Origin: CAIVAT01 sp049317265
GTDB taxonomy: Bacteria > Bacteroidota > Bacteroidia > Bacteroidales > FEN-979
DNA: 64,000 nt
NCBI GenBank assembly: GCA_049317265.1
Contig: JBMOIP010000018.1
Location: forward strand, 1-64,000
Reading direction: 5' to 3'
In this document: in pieces, positions 52,608-60,453 of the stretch
Layout of the letters: every line of letters begins with the position of its first letter
Position numbering within the stretch: the stretch's first letter is position 1
The notes under the pieces: generated by a model
The model's database searches: none
What the model was told of the DNA's origin: nothing
Seen by the model: only the letters and a program-made list of their open reading frames with translations
Program-made: the position numbers and the translations under genes

Positions 52608-54926
52608 CTACAGCGAAATCACATAGAACCTTTCGAGGATCACAAATACCGAAGTTGTGAGGGTAATGAAAGCGACCAGCATGGCTATCCATGGTAATAG
52701 TTTTGGAACCAGCATATCCCCGGAAAATGTTGCGGCTGATGGTTGTTTTTGCAGTTTCTTACCGGAGGGTTGTTTTACCGGGCGAAAAAATGCTTTCTGC
52801 AGGAAAGATAAAAGGGCATTGCTGGAAAAAATCATAAAAAGCAAGGGCCCTACAGCAATGAAATAGCGCCCCTGAACTGCGGTAATCGGATCACATCCAA
52901 CCGGGTTACAGTAGACATAAAGAGCGGTTTCAATCAACACAAACCCCGCAATAAAAACCAGGAGGAATATCGCTTTGCTGAGGAGGTTAATCCCTTTTCC
53001 GGTGATGGTTCCGAAAAGAGAAAAGAGGATCAGGAAAAACAGGTAGGAATAGGTGACCGATCCGGGCAAGGGAGTGTCGATCCAGCCAAAAAGCCCTACG
53101 AAACTGGTGAGATAAAGATCCATGGATTTCCCGAGGGTATGCACAAGGATACCGGTATACCTGATGGGATCATGAAGAATGTAACTTTTCTGTGAAGATG
53201 GATCTATCGGATCAATGGGCGCCTGTGCCGTTACCTGCGCAGCATCATTGGGTTGTGGCTGCTGCCCGGCTGCTGCCGCTTCCGGCTGTTGCTGCGATTG
53301 CTCTTGTGCTGCATTGGTAATTTCCGGGGCATGAGGGAGCAGCGGCAGCATGGATGACATGATTTTCACACTCCCCGGATGCTCTTCCTGAGAATGACCG
53401 GAGCAGGCATACTTCTCTGATTTTACAACATGGCCTGAATTGGCAAGTTTTGCGGAAACTGCCTTTCCTAAAGAACCCAGCTGGGAAACTATGACAACAG
53501 CCATTGCCAGTCCAGCGAAAACAGCAAGGTATCTTTTCACTGAGCCGAAATTTACCACCGGGATCACCAGGAATGTAAGCAAAATAACAGAGTAGGGCTG
53601 TTTGGCAGCGGCAAGCAGTATGGTTAAAAGGAACAGCACAAGAACATCCCGGGTGGTTACTGTTTTTCCACCGGAGAGTGAATGACGCAGAATAGTTGCC
53701 AGTAAAAGAAAACAGAGGCCGATGGTTACCGCATCATACGACAATGAAGCCATCTGGTACAACGTCATGGGCATGACGGCAAGCAGGAAGAAAACCCATT
53801 TAAACACCGGCGTGGTCCTGATCGCAAGGAACAGAAGCACAACAGAGGCAAGCAGGTTGAACAACCTCCCAAGGTAAAAGAGCCATAATGGAGTCAATCC
53901 GAAGATTTTCCCAATTCCGATCCCGATTGCCTGTGGAAGATACGGCAGGGTGTAGTCAGGTGTCTCTTTGTTCACCCGCACCGTTGGATTGGTTTTTATC
54001 TCTCCCAGTGAAAGAATCTCCTTCCGGGTTGTTTTCTCATGCGTGCTGAATTGCATCCTGTCGCAGATGGTGCCAAGCTGAACAAGCGATTTCGGGAAGT
54101 CATCCCGCTGCTTGGTCATGTTGAATTCCGAAACCTGGAATGACCGGTAAAAGTGAACAGGTTCATCAGGAACCATGAAAGGTGGGGTGAAAACCAGCAT
54201 CAGGAGGCCAAAACCAAGGGAGAATCCGAGAAAGGAGTATTCCGGCAAAACCTTGATCTTCCTGATAAATAATGCAATCTGAGCGAAAAAAAAGAGGAGA
54301 AGTGCCACCGCAAGTGCAACCAGGTAAAAGATGATCTGCAGCAGCGAAAAATAGCGTGTGTCGGTCTCGAATGTACGTGCCCCGATGCTGCCGGTAAAAT
54401 CAACCAGCCCCTGCCTCTTCTCAAATGACTGAACAATGTCGTTGTTGATGACAGATACAACGTAAAGTTTTCCAAGGCTGCTGTTCTCCTTTTTCGCCAG
54501 GCCAATGTAGCTTCGCTGGTCGCCATCGATGGAATGAATGCAGGCATAAATCTTCTTTCCCTTCCCGATGTCGAAGGTCTTTTTAAAATCAAACGGGAAA
54601 TAGAGCGCCTCTCCGAAATCGTTTGACGAGAATCGCTTGGTATAGAGGATCCTGTGCTGATCGTCCAATAAAAGGAATACATTTTCATTGGAAAACTGGC
54701 TGGGAAGTTTCGCCATATAAAGATCGACCCTGCTGATATACCTCTTGTGCATGGTGATCTCCTGGATGAAGAGGAAGTCCTTCAATACAGCTCCATATTC
54801 AACCCCATGGCTTAATTCCACCTGCTGCGCCGGCAGGAAAAAATGGAAGGTCCTGTAGTTGGCAATGAAAAGAGAAGAAGCAATAAATACGATCAGAGCG
54901 GCAACAAGGGTCTTGATTTTCTTCAT
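52608..54926 (-). CDS. DUF2142 multi-pass membrane protein
   Basis: Inner-membrane protein of 772 residues with about 11-12 helices. It resembles DUF2142/GT-C-type proteins, several of which serve in export or modification of surface polysaccharide. One N-terminal helix is followed by an extracytoplasmic beta-rich domain (residues about 30-190), then the polytopic part with the conserved acidic PDEPVHFYRSFQ motif (about residues 250-261). A Gln/Ala/Pro-rich low-complexity loop (QSQQQPEAAAAGQQPQP) of about 60 residues lies near residues 530-590. No substrate can be named. It sits 22 bp downstream of the CBS-domain gene, so they may be co-transcribed. Confidence 0.75.
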   Translation of the reverse strand: MKKIKTLVAALIVFIASSLFIANYRTFHFFLPAQQVELSHGVEYGAVLKDFLFIQEITMHKRYISRVDLYMAKLPSQFSNENVFLLLDDQHRILYTKRFSSNDFGEALYFPFDFKKTFDIGKGKKIYACIHSIDGDQRSYIGLAKKENSSLGKLYVVSVINNDIVQSFEKRQGLVDFTGSIGARTFETDTRYFSLLQIIFYLVALAVALLLFFFAQIALFIRKIKVLPEYSFLGFSLGFGLLMLVFTPPFMVPDEPVHFYRSFQVSEFNMTKQRDDFPKSLVQLGTICDRMQFSTHEKTTRKEILSLGEIKTNPTVRVNKETPDYTLPYLPQAIGIGIGKIFGLTPLWLFYLGRLFNLLASVVLLFLAIRTTPVFKWVFFLLAVMPMTLYQMASLSYDAVTIGLCFLLLATILRHSLSGGKTVTTRDVLVLFLLTILLAAAKQPYSVILLTFLVIPVVNFGSVKRYLAVFAGLAMAVVIVSQLGSLGKAVSAKLANSGHVVKSEKYACSGHSQEEHPGSVKIMSSMLPLLPHAPEITNAAQEQSQQQPEAAAAGQQPQPNDAAQVTAQAPIDPIDPSSQKSYILHDPIRYTGILVHTLGKSMDLYLTSFVGLFGWIDTPLPGSVTYSYLFFLILFSLFGTITGKGINLLSKAIFLLVFIAGFVLIETALYVYCNPVGCDPITAVQGRYFIAVGPLLFMIFSSNALLSFLQKAFFRPVKQPSGKKLQKQPSAATFSGDMLVPKLLPWIAMLVAFITLTTSVFVILERFYVISL

Positions 54927-54948
54927 GCGCTGTACTGATATATCGGGA

Positions 54949-56235
54949 TTAAACCTCTAATTTTTTGATAATCAGCTTGTCGATCCTGTTGCCATCGAGG
55001 TCAACCACCTCGAACTCAAAATCTTTCCAGGTAAACTTCTCTCCCGGCTTTGGTATGTGCTTCAGGATACTCATGGCCAGGCCAGCCAGTGTATCGAATT
55101 TAACCTTGTTCTTATCAAATCCCTGGATATTGAATTCGTAGGCAAATTCATAAAATGACATCTGACCGTCGGCCAGCCAGCTCCCGTCATCACGCTGATT
55201 TACCTGGGGCTCATCGAGGCCTGTTTCATTGAAATCGCCTACAAGCGCTTCCAGGATGTCATTCAGGGTGATCATTCCTGCAGTTGAGCCGTACTCGTCA
55301 ACCACCAGCCCATAGTGAATTTTATTTTGTTTGAAAATTTCGAGGGTTTCGTATGCCGTAAGCGTTTCGAGGACGAATTGTGCCGGTTTCAGGTGCTTGC
55401 TGATGTCGAAGGCTGCATCCGAGATATTCTCAAGAACGAGGTCTTTGACAAAAATCACCCCAAGAACCCTGTCGAGGTCTTCATCGCATAGGGGGTAAAC
55501 CGAATGGAGTTCTTCCCTGATCTTGTTCCTGATCTCATCCGGGCTCTCCTGAACATCAAACCACACAAGATCCGAATGGTGTGTCATCAACGATGAGACC
55601 TTCCGGTCGCCGAGATGAAACACACGCTCTACAATATCCTGTTCGATTTCCTGAACCTCGCCATCGTCTGTTCCTTCCTGTACCATGGCCTTGATCTCCT
55701 CCTCAGTGACCTTCGAATCTGCAGAGGGTTTTATACGCATGAGCCGGAGAATTCCATCACCCGCCTTCGAGAGAATAAATGTAAAGGGGTAAACAATGTT
55801 GGTAATAAACAGCAGTGGCCTCACGGTAGCCTTTGCAATCTCTTCGGAATTGATCAGCCCGATCCGTTTGGGTACCAGTTCCCCGATGAGCATGGAAATA
55901 AAGGTAACAATGATAACCACGAGGGCCAGCGCGAGTGTGTGGCTCAGCGACGGGTTAACCCCAAAATGGATCAGCAGGCTGTCCATTCCATGGGCAATTT
56001 CATCACTTGAATAAACCCCTGTTAAAATGCCGATCAGGGTAATCCCGATCTGCATGGTCGACAAAATACGCGAAGGAGCATTGGCATTGTCAAGGGCAAG
56101 CTGGGCAAGTTTGTCTCCTTTCCTGGCATCGAGTTCGAGTTTCGATTTGCGTGCCGACACAAGTGCAATTTCTGCCATTACAAAACCGCCATTGATTAAA
56201 AAAAGCAGTAATAATATGATGATTGCGGATACCAT
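54949..56235 (-). CDS. HlyC/CorC-family membrane protein with CBS domains
   Basis: Inner-membrane protein of 428 residues, DUF21-CBS-CorC_HlyC architecture, the CNNM/CorC type linked to magnesium or other divalent-cation efflux. Residues 1-190 contain four hydrophobic segments of the DUF21 domain (ALVSARKSKLELDARKGDKLAQLAL after the first). A CBS pair occupies about residues 205-335 (VSSLMTHHSDLVWFDV; HYGLVVDEYGSTAGMITLNDILEALVG). The C-terminal acidic transporter-associated domain ends in VVDLDGNRIDKLIIKK. It has its own -7 box and may lead the DUF2142 gene. Confidence 0.9.
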   Translation of the reverse strand: MVSAIIILLLLFLINGGFVMAEIALVSARKSKLELDARKGDKLAQLALDNANAPSRILSTMQIGITLIGILTGVYSSDEIAHGMDSLLIHFGVNPSLSHTLALALVVIIVTFISMLIGELVPKRIGLINSEEIAKATVRPLLFITNIVYPFTFILSKAGDGILRLMRIKPSADSKVTEEEIKAMVQEGTDDGEVQEIEQDIVERVFHLGDRKVSSLMTHHSDLVWFDVQESPDEIRNKIREELHSVYPLCDEDLDRVLGVIFVKDLVLENISDAAFDISKHLKPAQFVLETLTAYETLEIFKQNKIHYGLVVDEYGSTAGMITLNDILEALVGDFNETGLDEPQVNQRDDGSWLADGQMSFYEFAYEFNIQGFDKNKVKFDTLAGLAMSILKHIPKPGEKFTWKDFEFEVVDLDGNRIDKLIIKKLEV

Positions 56236-56262
56236 TCGGTAAGAAAATTAATTGATGCGGCG

Positions 56263-56270
56263 CAAATATA
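56263..56270 (-). promoter_or_regulatory. Putative -7 box of the CBS-domain gene
   Basis: Reads TATATTTG on the minus strand, a full TAnnTTTG match, 27 bp before the start codon. Confidence 0.45.
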
Positions 56271-56335
56271 CGAAAAAGGTTGTGGATTGGTTTCCCTGAG
56301 GGTTCAAGGGCCAGTCTTCCCGATCTTTTTTTTGG

Positions 56336-56343
56336 TAACTTTG
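56336..56343 (+). promoter_or_regulatory. Putative -7 box of the BNR-repeat gene
   Basis: TAACTTTG, a full TAnnTTTG match, 24 bp before the ATG at 56368. It excludes an in-frame start at 56287. Confidence 0.5.
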
Positions 56344-56367
56344 TATTGTTTTGAAATTGACCTTATC

Positions 56368-59300
56368 ATGAAAAAATTTACTTTCCCCGCTCTGATTCTT
56401 CTCCTCCTGATCACCTGCCGCACATTTTCCCAGTCTGCAAGGATGATGCCCGACATCACCCTGTCCGGAAAAGGGAAAGTGAACACCAGGGTCGACAACA
56501 TCGGCTACTGGTCAAAAATGGTTCAGATGGGATATGTCAAAGCGAACCCCAAGGTGGTAGTGCCCGAAGCCCGTTTCAATGGGACAGGGATCAGGGAATA
56601 TGTCCCGCTGCCATTGATGCGGCAACACTCTTTGGTCGACCAGCCAACATTAATCCCACAAAACTCCCCCGATGTTCCTGTCACCGGGGAAACCGATGTT
56701 ACCCAGAGTGAAACTTCCATCTGCATTGATCCGTCTGATGAAGATATCACCCTCAACTCCAACAATTCAAGCAGCTGGATCGCCGGATATGCCGAAAATC
56801 CTTACGGGGCAGATGCCCTGTTTTCGTTCGACAACGGTCAGGATTGGGCAGGTTCTACAAGAGGGTTGAACGGAACCAACGCAGGCGACCCGGCCACTGC
56901 CATCGGGTTGAACGGATGGTGGTATGTAGGCAGAATTACCGGCGATTACGGACAGGCGGTTTCCTATAGCAAAGACCAGGGAAAGAGCTGGAAACGGGTG
57001 AAAGTCGGTCAGGGTCCCACTGTTGGAATAGGATTACTTGACAAAAATCACCTTTGCGTCGACAACTCCCCGTCGAGTCCTTTTAAGGGATATGTTTACG
57101 CAGCCTGGACAAATTTCATTCCCGGTCATGTGGACACAAACCAGGTGGAGATCGTCCGGTCAAATGACCAGGGACTTACCTGGTCGTCGCCGCACAATAT
57201 CAGCGCTGCGGCCATGGCCCTGAAGCTGAATCACGGGGTGAACATCCAGACTGGTCCCAACGGAGAGGTATATGCTGCCTGGAGCATCTATGACTCCTGG
57301 CCTTCAGACGAGGTAGCCATTGGTTTTACCAGGTCGGTTGACGGGGGCGGCATCTTTAGCCCCGCATCCAGGATCATCAGCAACATCAAGGGAATCAGGG
57401 CCTCCATGACTGGGAAAAACATGAGGGTAAGCTCGTTTCCCTGTATGGCCGTAGACAACAGCTTCGGGCCAAACCGTGGAACCATCTACATTGTGTGGTC
57501 AAATGTGGGTTACCCGGGGGTAAATACCGGGGCCGATATCGACCTTTACCTCATCCGTTCAGCCGACGGCGGAACATCGTGGTCGGCGCCTGTCAGGGTA
57601 AACCAGGATCCTGCGGGACTTGGCAAACAGCATTTTCTCCCCTGGATCACATGCGACCGGGTAACCGGCGGCCTGGGAGTTGTCTATTACGACGACAGGA
57701 GTGCCGACACTGCCAGCGCAGCCGTGTATGTCTCCTACTCCTATGATGGGGGCAACTCCTGGACCGACATGCAGGTGAGCGATTATACTTTTACGCCTGA
57801 GCCCATTCCCGGACTGGCCTTCAGCTATTTCGGCGACTATATCGGGATCCAGTCCGATAACATGGAAGTATATCCAATATGGACCGACAACCACGATGGC
57901 GGCAGGGCTATGGCCTACGTATCTCCCTTTGACCTTGGGCCAAACCCCAACCAGCCATGGGTTACCTATTACGCCGACTCGCTTGCCACCGTGTCGGGAA
58001 CCGGCAATGTAACCATGAACAACGGCGACTCGCTCCACCTTTCCATTAAGCTGAAAAACATAGGGGATCAGATGGCTGCCGGCGTGAATGCTGTTGTCTC
58101 AACCACTTCACCCTATATCCTGGTCACCGACAGTACGGCAAACTATGGCGATATCGGGGCCGGCCTGGTGAAACCTGTTCCTGACGGATTTACTTTCAGG
58201 GTTTCCGATACGATCCCCGACAACCTGATGGTTCGGTTCAATGTTCGGGCATACAACGCTGATTCCTCCTGGTACAGCCATTTTTCGGTTGAATCCCATG
58301 CGCCTTCCCTGAAAATCGGCGGCATGACGATCATTGATACCCTTACCGGCAATGGCAATGGCAGAATGGATCCGGGAGAAACAGTGAAGGTAGTCGTCCC
58401 TACTGCCAACACCGGCGACTTTTCCTGCCAGTCGGCCTATGGACTACTTACCACATCCTCCCCTTTTCTTTCACTGACAACAGACAGTGTTTACCTTGAC
58501 AACATACCGCCTCATCTGTCGAAAAACGCAGTGTTTAATGTGGTGGTAAACCCGGAAACCCCCATCGGCAGTGGTGCCGATCTTACCTATACCGCTCATT
58601 CCGGTCAATATAAAGTTCAACGGAAATTCCGGCAAATGATCGGGATGGTGGTGGAAGATTGGGAAACCAACTCATTTACAAAGTTCCCCTGGCAGCCGGG
58701 CGGCGCAAAACCATGGACGACCACCGCGTTCTACCGATATGAAGGGCTCTATTCGGTGCAGTCGGGCGCCATCAGCGATTACCAGAACTCGCAGATGCTC
58801 CTCTCCTATGCTTCAGCAGCCGACGACAGCATCTCTTTTTACTTTCGCACCTCCAGCGAACAGGACTATGATTTCCTGATGTTCACCATCGACGGGGTTC
58901 TTCAGGATCAATGGTCGGGCGATACCCCCTGGACACGGGCTTCGTTCGCCGTTCCAGCCGGGCAGCATGTATTCAAGTGGATCTACCTGAAAGATCTTGC
59001 TTACAGTTTTGGCCTCGACCGTGCCTGGGTCGACTTCATCGCCCTTCCTCCTCCTGTGTTGCCAAATGTTGATCCCGGGGCCGACGATACCATCTGCGCC
59101 GGATTGAATGTGGCGCTGGATGCCGTTGCACAAAATTATGATTCGCTCAAATGGACCACCGCCGGGGATGGTGTGTTCGAAAATGATTCGATGCTGTTAA
59201 CAACCTATATCCCGGGAACAGCAGACCTGGTTTCAGGCAATGTGACTTTACGTCTCACGGGATTCAGTCCATACGGTAGTTACGGCCAGGATAAACACAT

Positions 59301-59835
59301 CAGGATCAACCCGCGCCCGGCTGCATCAATCTCCGTCTCCCCGCAGGATACGGTCTGCGCCGGACAATTTATCGTGCTTACTGCTGACTCTTCAGGAGTT
59401 TCTGCATGGAAATGGACTCCGGGAAATTTCACCACCCGTGAAGCTTCTTATGACACTGCCAATTGCGGGGGAATTGGCAGACACCTGGTTCGCCTTGATG
59501 TTTCCAATAAATTCCAGTGTAACAACCGTGATTCGGTGTTTGTGACTTTTAAGAACTGTACAGGGATCGTCGAGAACGAATCATCCGGCATTCATATTTT
59601 TCCAAATCCATCCAGCGGAATATTTATCCTTGATATGGAGACACCTCGGCCAGGTCCATTAAAGATCGTGGTTACCAGCGCAACAAATGAAGTTGTTTAT
59701 ATGAAACAGGACGAGACGATCCTGCAACACCGGAGTAATAAAATTAATTTGAATTTCCTCCCGGATGGCGTATATTTGCTGTCTCTCACAACCACGCAGG
59801 GAACAACTGCCCACAAACTGATCATCCGGAAATAA
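56368..59835 (+). CDS. Secreted BNR/sialidase-fold protein with T9SS domain
   Basis: T9SS cargo of 1155 residues. Signal peptide MKKFTFPALILLLLITCRTFSQ. Residues about 130-560 form a sialidase-like beta-propeller with Asp-box motifs (SFDNGQDWAG, SKDQGKSWKR, SNDQGLTWSS, SADGGTSWSA, SYDGGNSWTD). The triarginine site of true sialidases was not identified, so exo-sialidase activity is unproven. Then come CARDB-like Ig domains, a jelly-roll around residue 770-900 (VVEDWETNSFTKFPWQPGG), two Ig/PKD-like modules and the sorting domain (IFPNPSSGIFIL, KLIIRK). A binding or glycan-cleaving surface protein. Five base pairs separate it from the next gene. Confidence 0.82.
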   Translation: MKKFTFPALILLLLITCRTFSQSARMMPDITLSGKGKVNTRVDNIGYWSKMVQMGYVKANPKVVVPEARFNGTGIREYVPLPLMRQHSLVDQPTLIPQNSPDVPVTGETDVTQSETSICIDPSDEDITLNSNNSSSWIAGYAENPYGADALFSFDNGQDWAGSTRGLNGTNAGDPATAIGLNGWWYVGRITGDYGQAVSYSKDQGKSWKRVKVGQGPTVGIGLLDKNHLCVDNSPSSPFKGYVYAAWTNFIPGHVDTNQVEIVRSNDQGLTWSSPHNISAAAMALKLNHGVNIQTGPNGEVYAAWSIYDSWPSDEVAIGFTRSVDGGGIFSPASRIISNIKGIRASMTGKNMRVSSFPCMAVDNSFGPNRGTIYIVWSNVGYPGVNTGADIDLYLIRSADGGTSWSAPVRVNQDPAGLGKQHFLPWITCDRVTGGLGVVYYDDRSADTASAAVYVSYSYDGGNSWTDMQVSDYTFTPEPIPGLAFSYFGDYIGIQSDNMEVYPIWTDNHDGGRAMAYVSPFDLGPNPNQPWVTYYADSLATVSGTGNVTMNNGDSLHLSIKLKNIGDQMAAGVNAVVSTTSPYILVTDSTANYGDIGAGLVKPVPDGFTFRVSDTIPDNLMVRFNVRAYNADSSWYSHFSVESHAPSLKIGGMTIIDTLTGNGNGRMDPGETVKVVVPTANTGDFSCQSAYGLLTTSSPFLSLTTDSVYLDNIPPHLSKNAVFNVVVNPETPIGSGADLTYTAHSGQYKVQRKFRQMIGMVVEDWETNSFTKFPWQPGGAKPWTTTAFYRYEGLYSVQSGAISDYQNSQMLLSYASAADDSISFYFRTSSEQDYDFLMFTIDGVLQDQWSGDTPWTRASFAVPAGQHVFKWIYLKDLAYSFGLDRAWVDFIALPPPVLPNVDPGADDTICAGLNVALDAVAQNYDSLKWTTAGDGVFENDSMLLTTYIPGTADLVSGNVTLRLTGFSPYGSYGQDKHIRINPRPAASISVSPQDTVCAGQFIVLTADSSGVSAWKWTPGNFTTREASYDTANCGGIGRHLVRLDVSNKFQCNNRDSVFVTFKNCTGIVENESSGIHIFPNPSSGIFILDMETPRPGPLKIVVTSATNEVVYMKQDETILQHRSNKINLNFLPDGVYLLSLTTTQGTTAHKLIIRK

Positions 59836-59840
59836 AACGC

Positions 59841-60371
59841 TTGAAGAAATTTGTTGCAATCGGGGTTTTATTCGTTTTTCTGGTTAACACCATGGGCTAT
59901 TATGTTGTGTTCAAATGCAACCAGTACCTGGTAAAAAAGGAGATGGTCACCCAGATGCGCGGGGGTGTTTTCCATCCCGACATTGTCCTGCTCAAAATTT
60001 TACATCCTGAAAAAGAGAAACAGTTTCGCCGGGTCGAAAAAAATGAGTTCTCATACCAGGGGAAGTTATACGACATTGTTGTTGAGCGCAAATGTGGTGA
60101 CACTTCCATTTTTTACTGTCTTCACGATAAAAAAGAGGAGGCTCTTCTCGCTGATTTCACGGTTTTTCTCCGGCGAAGCGGAGGTTCGGGAACATCCTCC
60201 AAAGACAACCCCCTTCCTGCACTGTTGCACAACCTGATTTCACAGGCGCTCATCCAAAACCCGTCGCTGCCCGAAATGGGTAGCGGAGTGACTTTTGTTT
60301 TTCCAATTTCCCAGGAACCAATTATCCCGGTTTACCTGGTCCATTTTGCACCCCCTCCTGAAATAGTTTGA
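59841..60371 (+). CDS. Small exported protein of unknown function
   Basis: Protein of 176 residues, starting with TTG and preceded by the previous stop 5 bp away. The N-terminus (KKFVAIGVLFVFLVNTMGYYVVF) is a signal anchor or signal peptide. A soluble region follows, with Cys in FKCNQYLVKKEM, VERKCGD and FYCLHDKK, and a Pro-rich end (PVYLVHFAPPPEIV). I do not recognise a family; small proteins of this kind often precede TonB-dependent receptor genes in Bacteroidota. It is 82 bp upstream of such a receptor and may be its operon partner. Confidence 0.6.
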   Translation: MKKFVAIGVLFVFLVNTMGYYVVFKCNQYLVKKEMVTQMRGGVFHPDIVLLKILHPEKEKQFRRVEKNEFSYQGKLYDIVVERKCGDTSIFYCLHDKKEEALLADFTVFLRRSGGSGTSSKDNPLPALLHNLISQALIQNPSLPEMGSGVTFVFPISQEPIIPVYLVHFAPPPEIV

Positions 60372-60453
60372 ATTTATTGATGGTCATTTTTCTCTCCTGT
60401 CATGGATTATTTCCATCGGCGGGTTTATCTTAATTTACCAAATAAATCAAGCT

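Noticed and set aside
56368..59835. Calling the BNR protein a true sialidase
   Set aside because: Asp boxes are clear but the arginine triad and the catalytic Tyr/Glu pair could not be identified.
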